Source: a virus
IMG/VR virus record: IMGVR_UViG_3300044714_000006
Coordinates: 1-27,022 of that record
DNA: 27,022 nucleotides
Strand: one strand, 5' to 3'
A program made the position numbers and the translations under genes. This document shows, piece after piece, positions 1 through 6,085 of this stretch. How positions within the stretch are numbered: position 1 is the stretch's first letter; every line of letters begins with the position of its first letter. The notes under the pieces were generated by a model, which was given only the letters and a program-made list of their open reading frames with translations, made no database searches and was not told where the DNA came from.

Positions 1-81
1 CTAAGCCTAAAGGCATGGGGGGGAGGGGGGGCTTGTGATTCCGGTTTCTGGTTTCTTTCAGGGTCAGTTCTAAGAGGCTTT

Positions 82-441
82 ATGTACCATGTGTATGTAG
101 TCAAGGATAAACGGCACGAATGCAAGGTCGGCATGACTAAGAATGTGCAGGCGCGCGTTAAACAGCTACAGACGGGCCACCCCATGAGCCTCAGTGTCGC
201 AAAGGTCTTTTCATTTGAGAGCAAGATGCAAGCTCTCCATATAGAGAAAAGTATCCACAAGATGTATCGGAATCATAAGATGAAAGGCGAGTGGTTCAAT
301 AAAAGCTGGTTCAAAGTATTTTGCGCGCAATTGGATAAATACGGCAGCATAGAAATTTTGACGCGGCAATATCATGTCCCTGGCATGAGTGAGCCCGGTA
401 AGAAATATGACCACGCGACCCGAAGAACTTACTTTGATTGA
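82..441 (+). CDS. GIY-YIG superfamily protein (T5orf172/MUG113 type)
   Basis: A 119-residue protein. Residues 3-34 hold a GIY-YIG-like core: a YVVK strand, the CKVGMTKN segment with the typical K-x-G-x-T, R25, then LQTGHP. A later helix has H53, E55 and H59, and residues 68-72 read KGEWF, as in T5orf172 proteins. Members of this family are small stand-alone phage nucleases or nuclease-like proteins that may cut host DNA or act in recombination; the substrate here is unknown. An AAGAGG ribosome site lies just upstream. It is the first gene of the rightward operon. The family call is good and the nuclease activity is inferred. Confidence 0.8.
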   Translation: MYHVYVVKDKRHECKVGMTKNVQARVKQLQTGHPMSLSVAKVFSFESKMQALHIEKSIHKMYRNHKMKGEWFNKSWFKVFCAQLDKYGSIEILTRQYHVPGMSEPGKKYDHATRRTYFD

Positions 442-482
442 TATGGATTCTGGATTGCCTCTTTCCTTGGAGACCTTCTTAA

Positions 483-926
483 GTGTTTAAACGATATTCA
501 GGCTTGCAAGTATTACAGCGTATTTCGCGGGAGCGATTTATCCACCCTCGAAATGTGCGCGAACTTGCGAAGGCGTGGAACATAGCCGAATTGCCGGAAG
601 GTGTTATAGAAGTTGGAATGTTGCATGGCAAAGCACCTATTTCCAAGGGAAGTGACCTATATACACAATTCGCTAAATACATGAGTTATAAATATGCGCC
701 CAATTTACTAGGAGGCGGATATAAGAGGCCGGTAAAGATAGCCACAAAAAGCTATTACAACGGTGGGCTCTGTATAGATTGCGGACGGCCAAGGTCTGTT
801 TCTGCTGGGAGGAAGTGTAAGGAATGTTCGCATAAGGATGCGATTGCAAGATATGAAGAGAAGTTTGTTGTGGATTCTGTTTTGATTCGTATTATTAACC
901 GAAGGAGTTTAAGCCATGAAGCATAA
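483..926 (+). CDS. Hypothetical protein with C-terminal zinc ribbon
   Basis: 147 residues, GTG start preceded by TTGGAG about 10 bases upstream. The N-terminal 85 residues are basic and mixed alpha/beta without a recognised domain. Residues 97-115 form a CxxC-x11-CxxC zinc knuckle (C97, C100, C112, C115), followed by a helical tail. Such zinc ribbons usually bind nucleic acid or hold a small fold together. The gene ends inside the next one (11-base overlap), so the two are probably cotranslated. Function not recognised. Confidence 0.7.
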   Translation: MFKRYSGLQVLQRISRERFIHPRNVRELAKAWNIAELPEGVIEVGMLHGKAPISKGSDLYTQFAKYMSYKYAPNLLGGGYKRPVKIATKSYYNGGLCIDCGRPRSVSAGRKCKECSHKDAIARYEEKFVVDSVLIRIINRRSLSHEA

Positions 927-1167
927 GATTTCTGATTTGCGCGACCATCTTTTCAATGCTCTTGAGAAGTTGGCTGATAAAGAAAACCCGATGGAAGTTG
1001 ACCGCGCCCAAGCGATTGCTCAGGTTGCATCCGTCATTGTGGATTCCGCTAAGGTGGAACTTACTTTGATGCGGACATTCAATCTGCGCGGAACTGGCTT
1101 TTTGCCAGAGGGTAAAAAGCGGAAGGCAATTCCTGTTTTGGGCGAAGAACACCGTTTTGATAATTGA
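916..1167 (+). CDS. Small helical phage protein (hypothetical)
   Basis: 83 residues, with a good AAGGAG-type site (GAAGGAG, 901-907) before the ATG. The N-terminus (ISDLRDHLFNALEKL) and the following segment with ENPMEVDRA and a VIVDSAKVE helix match a widespread small protein type seen in phages of Proteobacteria, recalled from memory, function unknown. It is predicted to be almost fully helical. The last 20 residues are basic and probably disordered. It precedes the structured gap at 1168-1323. Confidence 0.72.
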   Translation: MKHKISDLRDHLFNALEKLADKENPMEVDRAQAIAQVASVIVDSAKVELTLMRTFNLRGTGFLPEGKKRKAIPVLGEEHRFDN

Positions 1168-1168
1168 G

Positions 1169-1306
1169 GTTCGTAAGTGCTGTTGCTGGTCGAACGTCCT
1201 TAAAAAATGTTGCTCCGTACCGGCATTCTAGGAGTGGTAACGACCGCTAGAGACCTAGAGATAACCCGCCCTACTTAAAGGGGCGCTGGACCGCCGGTAA
1301 CCAGCA
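1169..1306 (+). ncRNA. Candidate structured RNA or 5' leader with pseudoknot potential
   Basis: This gap between two genes contains several perfect pairings that can coexist. Stem 1184-1190 with 1300-1306 has 7 bp. Stem 1218-1224 with 1293-1299 has 7 bp and is directly adjacent on the 3' side. A compound hairpin pairs 1227-1232 with 1254-1259 and 1233-1238 with 1243-1248 around an AACG loop, with one G-U pair. Another hairpin pairs 1267-1271 with 1281-1285. The 5' hairpin 1169-1173/1191-1195 would place 1184-1190 in its loop, so the outer stem would form a pseudoknot. The 3' edge lies 17 bases from the next start codon, so it may be a leader that controls the gene at 1324, or a separate small RNA. 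I do not recognise a known class. Confidence 0.5.
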
Positions 1307-1323
1307 CTAATTAAAGGTGAAAC

Positions 1324-1644
1324 ATGAAAGCTAATAAACAAGGATGCCCATCCTGCAAAGACGGTTGCGGCGGTATAGAAAACTACTATTACTGCCCTTG
1401 CTGCGTAGCGTTTGTTATGGATGGTGAGTATGTTTTAAATCCTATGGATGGCCGCACAAAGAAAGAAATAGAATTGCTTATTGAGCGGATAAAAAAACTA
1501 GAAGCAGAATATAAAGAAGCCCGCGAAATTATTAAGCCAGTTTTGCATGCAATCACTAATGAGCAACTTCACCGGGCGCAGGAGGATTTAATAGTATTTA
1601 TGGCGAACAAACCCATTAGCGCCATTGTGAGCGAACCAAAGTGA
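1324..1644 (+). CDS. Cys-rich zinc-binding-like coiled-coil protein
   Basis: 106 residues. The N-terminus has C8, C11, C15 and then C24, C26, C27, a likely zinc site. Residues 43-72 (KKEIELLIERIKKLEAEYKE region) form a strong coiled coil. An AAAGGTGA ribosome site precedes the ATG. The gene lies directly downstream of the proposed structured RNA and would be its regulatory target if that RNA is a leader. The end overlaps the next GTG start (GTGA). Function unknown. Confidence 0.7.
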   Translation: MKANKQGCPSCKDGCGGIENYYYCPCCVAFVMDGEYVLNPMDGRTKKEIELLIERIKKLEAEYKEAREIIKPVLHAITNEQLHRAQEDLIVFMANKPISAIVSEPK

Positions 1645-2009
1645 AACAAGACCTTCTCTACGAAGCCTGGGTAATGCTTGCCTATAACAACCCTAGGCCG
1701 GTCCTGACCTCTAGCGAGAGAGGCAGAATCAACCGTGGCCTTAAGGAGCTTCGTGAAATCGGAGCCACCCCGCAAGAGCTAAAGGCTAAATGGGGCGCGT
1801 ATAAAGCGAAGTGGGCCAAGCTAGGGAACCCGAGTATCACAGCCCTAACTGGGAACTGGAATACATTGGGAACGCGTATATCCACCCCGCAAGCCTCCAA
1901 GCGCCCAAGTTACCTTGATACCCCCTCCCCTACACCCGAAGGACTGAAACACGCTCAAGAGCTTTTACCACCCGCACTCAGGAAACGACTGGAAGCGAAG
2001 CACCAATGA
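1641..2009 (+). CDS. Hypothetical helical protein, possibly replication-related
   Basis: 122 residues, GTG start within GTGA overlapping the previous stop. Residues 25-70 contain a helical SERGRINRGLKELREIG segment followed by a WGAYKAKW motif and ITALTGNWN. This resembles the C-terminal helical domain found in phage replication initiator or helicase-loader-type proteins (a 'linear motif plus helical domain' ending in a W). The similarity is from memory and weak. The Pro/Ser-rich tail is likely flexible. There is no nucleotide-binding motif. Confidence 0.6.
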   Translation: MKQDLLYEAWVMLAYNNPRPVLTSSERGRINRGLKELREIGATPQELKAKWGAYKAKWAKLGNPSITALTGNWNTLGTRISTPQASKRPSYLDTPSPTPEGLKHAQELLPPALRKRLEAKHQ

Positions 2010-2046
2010 AACCTAACACCGCTCTTGAACGCAAGGACTTACGCTA

Positions 2047-2301
2047 ATGACCAAGATAAATGAAATGCTGGAAGCTGCTGGGAAGGTACCTGCTATTTCA
2101 AGTAATGCACGGCTTCATATGGAACTTGCTCATGCTGCCCATGAAGCAATCCCCGACATCAAGCGTATTGTGGAGTGGGTCAGAGAGGAAAAATGGATGC
2201 AGCATATTAACGGGTGCTATAAATATAACGAGGAAGGGGAAGGGAGACTTGAGGTTTGTACCTGTGGCTTATCCGAAATCCAATCTCTCATAAGGAGATA
2301 A
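2047..2301 (+). CDS. Hypothetical protein
   Basis: 84 residues; ATG within TAATG, where the TAA ends a 13-codon mini-frame (2006-2047) that links this gene to the previous one. The protein is helical with C57 and a CTCG motif near the C-terminus (LEVCTCGLSEIQ), perhaps a partial metal site with H54. A competing frame starting at 2060 has worse composition. The gene ends just before a TAAGGAG site for the next gene. No recognised family. Confidence 0.6.
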   Translation: MTKINEMLEAAGKVPAISSNARLHMELAHAAHEAIPDIKRIVEWVREEKWMQHINGCYKYNEEGEGRLEVCTCGLSEIQSLIRR

Positions 2302-2302
2302 C

Positions 2303-2467
2303 ATGAATTGGCGTGCTTTTCTATTTTATCAGGGTGGATTTCTTGTGGGAGAATGCATGGCTAGAACCAATAGCTTTTGGTGGCAGATGTTTTGGGCCGC
2401 CATTATTGGGTTCCCTTTATGGTGGTGGTCTGAACATGGAAAACCTAAAATCATGATAGGAGCCTAA
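2303..2467 (+). CDS. Small membrane protein (54 aa)
   Basis: 54 residues from an ATG preceded by a strong TAAGGAG site (2291-2297). The N-terminus is MNWRAFLFYQGGFLVGECMA. Residues 26-42 are very rich in Trp, Phe and Ile (FWWQMFWAAIIGFPLWWW) and would make one membrane segment; the tail is charged (SEHGKPK). It lies shortly upstream of a second small membrane protein and a lytic transglycosylase. A holin-like or spanin-like lysis role is possible but only inferred from size and position. Confidence 0.62.
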   Translation: MNWRAFLFYQGGFLVGECMARTNSFWWQMFWAAIIGFPLWWWSEHGKPKIMIGA

Positions 2468-2468
2468 G

Positions 2469-2813
2469 ATGCACCAGGAATCCTTCAACCTAGGGCCAAA
2501 GGCCAGTTTCGACATACGAACCCCTGCGAGCCATGCTAATGACCCCTCCACGTCCCATAGGGCAGAGGCCGATATGCGTTCTAGCGGTCTTATGGCTACC
2601 CATAACAAGACTATGGCGTGGTGGGTAAGCAGATTCCCAGGCCAGACCGCAAGCGAGTATTGGGCCATGATGGACGGTTTGAAGGGTTACGAGGAATGGG
2701 ATTTGCAGGAAGTCCGTCGCAGATTGACTACAATTAAAGATATTCACGCGGTACAGGGCGAAGCCAGGATGGGATTACGAAAGAAACCCGAAGTCACTTG
2801 GAGGCCGAAATGA
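2469..2813 (+). CDS. Winged-helix DNA-binding-like phage protein
   Basis: 114 residues. After a disordered start it has NDPSTSHRAEADMRSSG, a helix, then PGQTASEYW, an LQEVRRRLTTIKDI recognition-like helix and a basic wing ending GLRKKPEVTWRPK. This order (TSHxA motif, 'T..E' helix, R-R-L, basic wing, final W) is the usual pattern of short winged-helix proteins found in early phage operons. It probably binds DNA. Its stop overlaps the next start (ATGA). No ligand domain is present. Confidence 0.68.
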   Translation: MHQESFNLGPKASFDIRTPASHANDPSTSHRAEADMRSSGLMATHNKTMAWWVSRFPGQTASEYWAMMDGLKGYEEWDLQEVRRRLTTIKDIHAVQGEARMGLRKKPEVTWRPK

Positions 2814-2941
2814 ACACCTCGCATAACCTTGGATACGCTGAGATAGACCGCCGCGAAAAACTAGACTCTCTCAAAGAGCGCATCGGTAACGCTGCTTTGT
2901 GGCTGTTCCTGGGTATTTTAATCGGGCTGGCGTGTAGATGA
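2810..2941 (+). CDS. Small single-span membrane protein (43 aa)
   Basis: 43 residues. The N-terminal 25 residues are polar and charged (DRREKLDSLKERIGN). Residues 28-42 (AALWLFLGILIGLAC) form one clear transmembrane helix at the C-terminus. Both ends are coupled: the ATG overlaps the previous stop and the TGA overlaps the next ATG (ATGATA). Sitting directly upstream of a transglycosylase, it could be a pinholin-like or anchor protein; this is inferred from position. The tight overlap on both sides argues that it is a real gene. Confidence 0.6.
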   Translation: MNTSHNLGYAEIDRREKLDSLKERIGNAALWLFLGILIGLACR

Positions 2942-3369
2942 TAACCGCGCTGCTATTTTCAGCCGCGCTATCCACCACTCAAGTCTATTGGGCCGAAGAG
3001 GCTTTTAAGGTAGGTAATCCATATGGGCTCGGTCTTACCCTTTCGGCAATCATCGGCCAGGAATCTTCGTATTGTCAGAATAAAATCAACGGATGGAGTA
3101 GGGGGTGCAGTCAGATTAAGAGAGCCACGGCGAGAATATTTGACCCAGGTGTTACGCGCGAGGAACTCACACGAGATAATCAGCGAAACATTAAGGATGG
3201 GTTGGCGTTCCTATTGTACTGCCGAACCAATACAACCTCATGGCGGCGTTCGGTTGCTTGCTTCCATTGGGGACTTCCTCACGAAAGCCAAATGTCGGAT
3301 ACAGAAATCAACTCTGATGCGTATGTTTCTGCCGTGATAGCGCGACTACCGAAGGAAAGCCATGATTGA
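2938..3369 (+). CDS. Exported lytic transglycosylase-like endolysin
   Basis: 143 residues with a short hydrophobic N-terminus (MITALLFSAALSTT), a likely signal peptide or signal anchor. Residues 36-45 read SAIIGQESSY, where E42 matches the catalytic Glu of SLT-type transglycosylases. GCSQIKRATAR (56-66) matches the conserved 'G..QI...TA' motif, and a DNQRNIKDGLAFL helix and the W-x-x-x-x-A-C-F-x-W-G region follow as in that fold. It would cut the glycan strands of peptidoglycan in the periplasm. Position among early genes and next to small membrane proteins suggests a lysis role rather than a virion role. Confidence 0.78.
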   Translation: MITALLFSAALSTTQVYWAEEAFKVGNPYGLGLTLSAIIGQESSYCQNKINGWSRGCSQIKRATARIFDPGVTREELTRDNQRNIKDGLAFLLYCRTNTTSWRRSVACFHWGLPHESQMSDTEINSDAYVSAVIARLPKESHD

Positions 3370-3790
3370 GCATCCGATATTTGCGCGCATTTGCCGCAGT
3401 GGCGACCAAATTAGTAAGGCTTGGGAGTCTCTCGGGAATTTGCATTTAGACGGTGACGATTTGCCTGTAGAGATTATAGTACAACGATGGAAACCTAAGC
3501 GTACCGACCAGCAAAACAGATACCTTTGGGGTGTCGTTTATGCTATGATTGCACAGGAAACTGGGAACGATGTTAACGAGCTTCACGACTATTTTTTAGG
3601 CGAGTTTTTCGGGTGGGAGGAACGGGAAGTTTTGGGGCGAAAGAAACTCAGGCCCCGCGAACGCTCAAGCAAACAGGTTAAGGCGCGATTCTCAGAGTTT
3701 CTGGAATCAGTGATAAGCAAAGCCGCAACGCTAGGAATTGTGATTCCCCCGCCGAACCATGATTTACCTGATTCTCTCAAGGGCGAGTAA
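3362..3790 (+). CDS. NinB-like recombination protein
   Basis: 142 residues; ATG overlaps the previous gene by 8 bases after a GGAAAG site. The core KPKRTDQQNRYLWGVVYAMI is the hallmark 'Q-Q-N-R-x-x-W' helix of NinB/Orf-type and related phage recombination proteins; a later FSEFLESVISKAATLGI helix also fits. Lambda NinB (Orf) binds single-stranded DNA and helps RecA- or Red-dependent recombination. The nearby DUF1364 and RusA genes make a recombination and resolution cassette, as in lambdoid nin regions. The exact subfamily is uncertain. Confidence 0.68.
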   Translation: MIEHPIFARICRSGDQISKAWESLGNLHLDGDDLPVEIIVQRWKPKRTDQQNRYLWGVVYAMIAQETGNDVNELHDYFLGEFFGWEEREVLGRKKLRPRERSSKQVKARFSEFLESVISKAATLGIVIPPPNHDLPDSLKGE

Positions 3791-3804
3791 CCGGAGGCAG
3801 TAAT

Positions 3805-4197
3805 ATGAGTGGCGAACCTCCCAAATATTTCAATGACCATTATGGCCCAATGTGGTTTGTGCCGCTGGGTCCAGGTCCAAAGTCATGGGCGCAAATGGAA
3901 GAAGATGGCAGAAAGGCCGCAGCTAAAATGCTAGATAGAGTTTTAGAATATCGTAAACAACAGGAGAAAGTTATGGTCCGTGCAAAATTCAAGTTCACCG
4001 GCATTCAGACTGGTTATAGCGAACAGTCCCGCGAACTTACGTTTACTGCCCAGTATGACGAAACAATCCCCGAGGATAAGCGTTTTGCGAAAGCTACACC
4101 GAGCGGCACGTTCAAGATGACTTGCGACAATCCGGCGGCCAATGCTCAGTTTGAACTTGGCAAGCAATATTATTTCGACATTTCACCAGCTGACTAA
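3805..4197 (+). CDS. Two-part phage protein with internal start
   Basis: 130 residues read from an ATG with a GGAGG site upstream. The last 74 residues (from M57) are a compact beta-rich domain: RAKFKFTGI, then DKRFAKATPSGTFKM and a final DNPAANAQFELGKQYYFD. This is a common stand-alone phage protein whose function is unknown to me. An AGGAG site (3962-3966) lies at ideal spacing before the M57 codon at 3973, so a short 74-residue form is probably made as well or instead. The first 56 residues are Pro/Trp-rich followed by a helix and look like a separate unit fused in frame. Confidence 0.7.
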   Translation: MSGEPPKYFNDHYGPMWFVPLGPGPKSWAQMEEDGRKAAAKMLDRVLEYRKQQEKVMVRAKFKFTGIQTGYSEQSRELTFTAQYDETIPEDKRFAKATPSGTFKMTCDNPAANAQFELGKQYYFDISPAD

Positions 4198-4200
4198 GCG

Positions 4201-4575
4201 GTGAAAAAACAAACCACCCGGCAGGTAGAAGAATATCGCCCGATTATCCAAAAGTATTTCTATATCCGCAGTAAGAAGCTAATGGATAGCTCACGCGGCC
4301 AAGTGTGTACCTTAAACTTTCATGGGTGTAGCTATGGCACTGAAACTACAGTTTGTTGTCACGGGAACTACGACTTTATCGGTAAAGGTGCAGGCATTAA
4401 GGCAAGCGATATATATTCCGTTGATGGGTGTAGTTCGTGTCACTCCATTTTGGATGGACGTACTCCCAGCGAGTATACGGACGAAGACAAGCAATACTTC
4501 TTCTGGCGTGCTTTCGTGAAGACCACTAACCGCAGACTGGCCGATGGGATTATCAAGGTGGAGGGCGATAAATGA
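4201..4575 (+). CDS. DUF1364/YbcO-like putative nuclease
   Basis: 124 residues from a GTG start three bases after the previous stop. The order DSSRGQVCTLNFHGC, TETTVCCHGN, GAGIKASD, then DGCSSCHSILDGR matches the DUF1364 family of phage HNH-like nucleases (E. coli YbcO). Likely zinc or active-site residues are C36, C43, H54, C77, C80, H81 and D85. These proteins occur in phage recombination regions beside RusA, as here. The nuclease function is proposed for the family from structure, so activity remains inferred. The ribosome site is weak; coupling to the upstream gene is likely. Confidence 0.75.
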   Translation: MKKQTTRQVEEYRPIIQKYFYIRSKKLMDSSRGQVCTLNFHGCSYGTETTVCCHGNYDFIGKGAGIKASDIYSVDGCSSCHSILDGRTPSEYTDEDKQYFFWRAFVKTTNRRLADGIIKVEGDK

Positions 4576-4787
4576 AAATGGCTGAATACAAAGAACCCGA
4601 AGTAGACCCTGAAGTGTGTGAGCATTCATGGGTAGCCAATAGCGGGACCGGCGGCGAACCAAACTTTAAAATGAATAGGAATATGCATCCGTTTGAACCA
4701 TTGATGCATGTCCGTTGTCCAAAGTGCCACTCGCGGACTTGGTTTACTCCTACTCAGTGGAACGAAATGCCGGTAGGGAACGAATGA
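4572..4787 (+). CDS. Small Cys/His protein
   Basis: 71 residues, ATG in an ATGA overlap with the previous stop and a GGTGGAGGG site upstream. C16 and H18 near the N-terminus and C49, C52, H53 (VRCPKCHSRTW) could form one zinc site. It sits between the DUF1364 nuclease and the RusA resolvase and overlaps the latter by four bases. No family recognised. A start two codons later (second ATG) is possible. Confidence 0.62.
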   Translation: MKMAEYKEPEVDPEVCEHSWVANSGTGGEPNFKMNRNMHPFEPLMHVRCPKCHSRTWFTPTQWNEMPVGNE

Positions 4788-5113
4788 TATTTGTAACTCT
4801 CCCACTCAAGATTGAATCAGTAGCAAACAAACGTGAGCATTGGGCCGTTAGAGCCAAGCGAAGTAAAGCGCATCGCAAAGCTGCTATAATCATCCCTAAG
4901 TTCCCGTTGCCGTGTCAGGTTGTTTTGGTACGGATTGCCCCGCGCGAACTGGACACAGACAACCTACAAAGCGGATTCAAGGCTCTACGTGATGGCATCG
5001 CAGACCGTCTTGGGGTTAAAGACAATGACCCGCGCGTGGAATGGATATATGAACAGAAACGCGGCGCACCGCGCGAATACAAAGTAGATGTTTCTCTCTG
5101 GCCCATGCCGTAA
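4784..5113 (+). CDS. rusA: RusA-family Holliday junction resolvase
   Basis: 109 residues, ATG in ATGATA overlapping the previous stop, after a GTAGGGA site. The frame is open further upstream to 4715 but the protein begins naturally at MIFVTLPLKI. It has ELDTDNLQSGFKALRDGI (55-72), the D-x-D-N...K..D motif of RusA with D57 and D59, followed by GVKDNDPRVEW with a third acidic position (D80/D82). A basic N-terminal patch (NKREHWAVRAKRSK) fits DNA binding. RusA dimers cut four-way junctions; in phages this clears recombination and replication branches before packaging. Confidence 0.85.
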   Translation: MIFVTLPLKIESVANKREHWAVRAKRSKAHRKAAIIIPKFPLPCQVVLVRIAPRELDTDNLQSGFKALRDGIADRLGVKDNDPRVEWIYEQKRGAPREYKVDVSLWPMP

Positions 5114-5118
5114 GCCTA

Positions 5119-5295
5119 ATGGTTTGGACTCCCCGTAACGGTATTTACTACTCAGGACGCTACAGGATTATCTGTGAGGGTCCTATGAGATTCAGGTTAG
5201 ACCAATCCATAGGGGATGAGACGTGGGATACGATAAGGGTTTTACCTACTCAGGAGCTATGCCGCGAGGTGGCTAATAGGAGGGAGGCGCGTTAA
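5119..5295 (+). CDS. Small hypothetical protein (58 aa)
   Basis: 58 residues, beginning MVWTPRNGIYYSGRYRI and ending in a basic helix (CREVANRREAR). It starts five bases after the rusA stop and has no clear ribosome site, so coupling is needed. Sense composition looks protein-like: a short beta region followed by a helix. It is the last rightward gene of this block, and its 3' end overlaps by four bases the convergent 47-residue frame on the other strand. No family recognised. Confidence 0.52.
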   Translation: MVWTPRNGIYYSGRYRIICEGPMRFRLDQSIGDETWDTIRVLPTQELCREVANRREAR

Positions 5296-5435
5296 TCATT
5301 GAAATGAGCAAACGCATATCTCACGCTGTGAAATAACGTTTTGAGCTTATCCCATAGTGAACGCCTTAGCGGGCACCGCCTGAAATCAGGAGCCCAATCG
5401 CAATAGCAATCATGGCCGGTCTTGGTACATTTCAC
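5292..5435 (-). CDS. Small Cys-rich protein, last gene of leftward operon
   Basis: 47 residues from a GTG start with an AGAGGAG site about 8 bases upstream. The N-terminus carries four Cys and one His (C3, H8, C10, C12, C21), which could bind a metal; the rest is a basic amphipathic helix (SLWDKLKTLFHSVRYAF). It is convergent with the gene ending at 5295. An ATG four codons' length upstream in another frame stops after two codons. Support is the good ribosome site and composition only. Confidence 0.42.
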   Translation of the reverse strand: MKCTKTGHDCYCDWAPDFRRCPLRRSLWDKLKTLFHSVRYAFAHFND

Positions 5436-5573
5436 AACATGCGCTCCTCTAAACGAACTGGTTATAACTTACTACTGCCGCTCTAGCTCTCTTATAAGCA
5501 TGATTCCCTCTCTACTTCCCTTCTTCCCCTCGGGCTTTGGCAATAGCTCTTAGGGGTTATCTCCTAAGGGGGA
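5436..5573. other. Intergenic stretch in leftward block
   Basis: This 138-base stretch has no convincing gene. It contains a perfect 6-bp dyad CTTAGG/CCTAAG (5549-5554 with 5563-5568, 8-base loop) without a T-run on either side, so it is not a standard terminator. On the minus strand only frames of 9 to 23 codons are found. Confidence 0.5.
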
Positions 5574-5777
5574 TTAGGGGCGAGAGCCAGTAGCAGCTTC
5601 TATCCGGTCATCAATCAGCTTTTCTAATTGAACACCGAGTTTAATGCGGGCTGTTTCTTCTCGTTCTGCTTCTCTCCGGGAAAAATAATCCGGGGAACTA
5701 TCGCATGAGGAATAGGCGCGGGTAAGTGCGTGCTTGGCATCGTACCATTCGGTAAAGGCTTGCAAAAAATCTTCCAT
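5574..5777 (-). CDS. Hypothetical helical protein
   Basis: 67 residues; ATG preceded by GAGGAGT at good spacing on the minus strand. It is acidic and helical throughout (MEDFLQAFTEWYDAKHAL, then a charged RREAEREETARIKL helix). Part of the leftward run of small genes. A frame overlapping it at 5624-5830 on the same strand lacks a ribosome site. No family recognised; size and setting fit an early phage protein that acts on the host. Confidence 0.65.
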   Translation of the reverse strand: MEDFLQAFTEWYDAKHALTRAYSSCDSSPDYFSRREAEREETARIKLGVQLEKLIDDRIEAATGSRP

Positions 5778-5891
5778 CTCAAATACTCCTCAGTAACTTG
5801 TAACATGCCGCTTCTTCTCTCACTAAGCACTCACTCTGATAGCCCAACTCTCTTATCTCTCTTTCTTGGGATTATGGGGCGCTATAAGGGA

Positions 5892-6044
5892 TTAGGCGGA
5901 AAATGTGACAACTTCATCCGGGTCTAATCCGAGTTGAATAGCACGCTCAAAAGCGGCTTCGGTGGCTTCGATAAGCTCATTTACAGTAATGCAGTGAGCA
6001 AAGAAGTTGCCATTTACGAAAATGCGCTGGTTGATGAAGTTCAT
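5892..6044 (-). CDS. Small acidic protein (50 aa)
   Basis: 50 residues starting MNFINQRIFVNGNFFAHCI, with a strong AAGGAG site on the minus strand. A beta-like N-terminus is followed by an acidic amphipathic helix (ELIEATEAAFERAIQL) and a short strand. Its TAA lies in a motif that also marks the 3' ends of the two neighbouring leftward genes. It is the second-last larger member of the leftward operon. Function unknown. Confidence 0.65.
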   Translation of the reverse strand: MNFINQRIFVNGNFFAHCITVNELIEATEAAFERAIQLGLDPDEVVTFSA

Positions 6045-6085
6045 ATTCTGCTCCTTAGTATCTCTATGAATCTCTATAGGGGGAG

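Noticed and set aside
1168-1323. tRNA or group I intron in the gap
   Set aside because: No cloverleaf with T-loop and CCA-end pattern and no recognisable P, Q, R, S intron core; no homing nuclease gene splits a gene here.
4715-4783. Upstream extension of the RusA frame
   Set aside because: The conserved protein begins at the ATG at 4784, which overlaps the previous stop (ATGA); the extension overlaps the neighbour gene out of frame.
5549-5568. Perfect CTTAGG/CCTAAG dyad, considered as a terminator
   Set aside because: No T-run follows on either strand and the loop is 8 bases. It remains an unassigned dyad.
5624-5830. Minus-strand frame overlapping the gene at 5574-5777
   Set aside because: The start lacks a ribosome site while the 5574-5777 gene has GAGGAG at good spacing and better composition.
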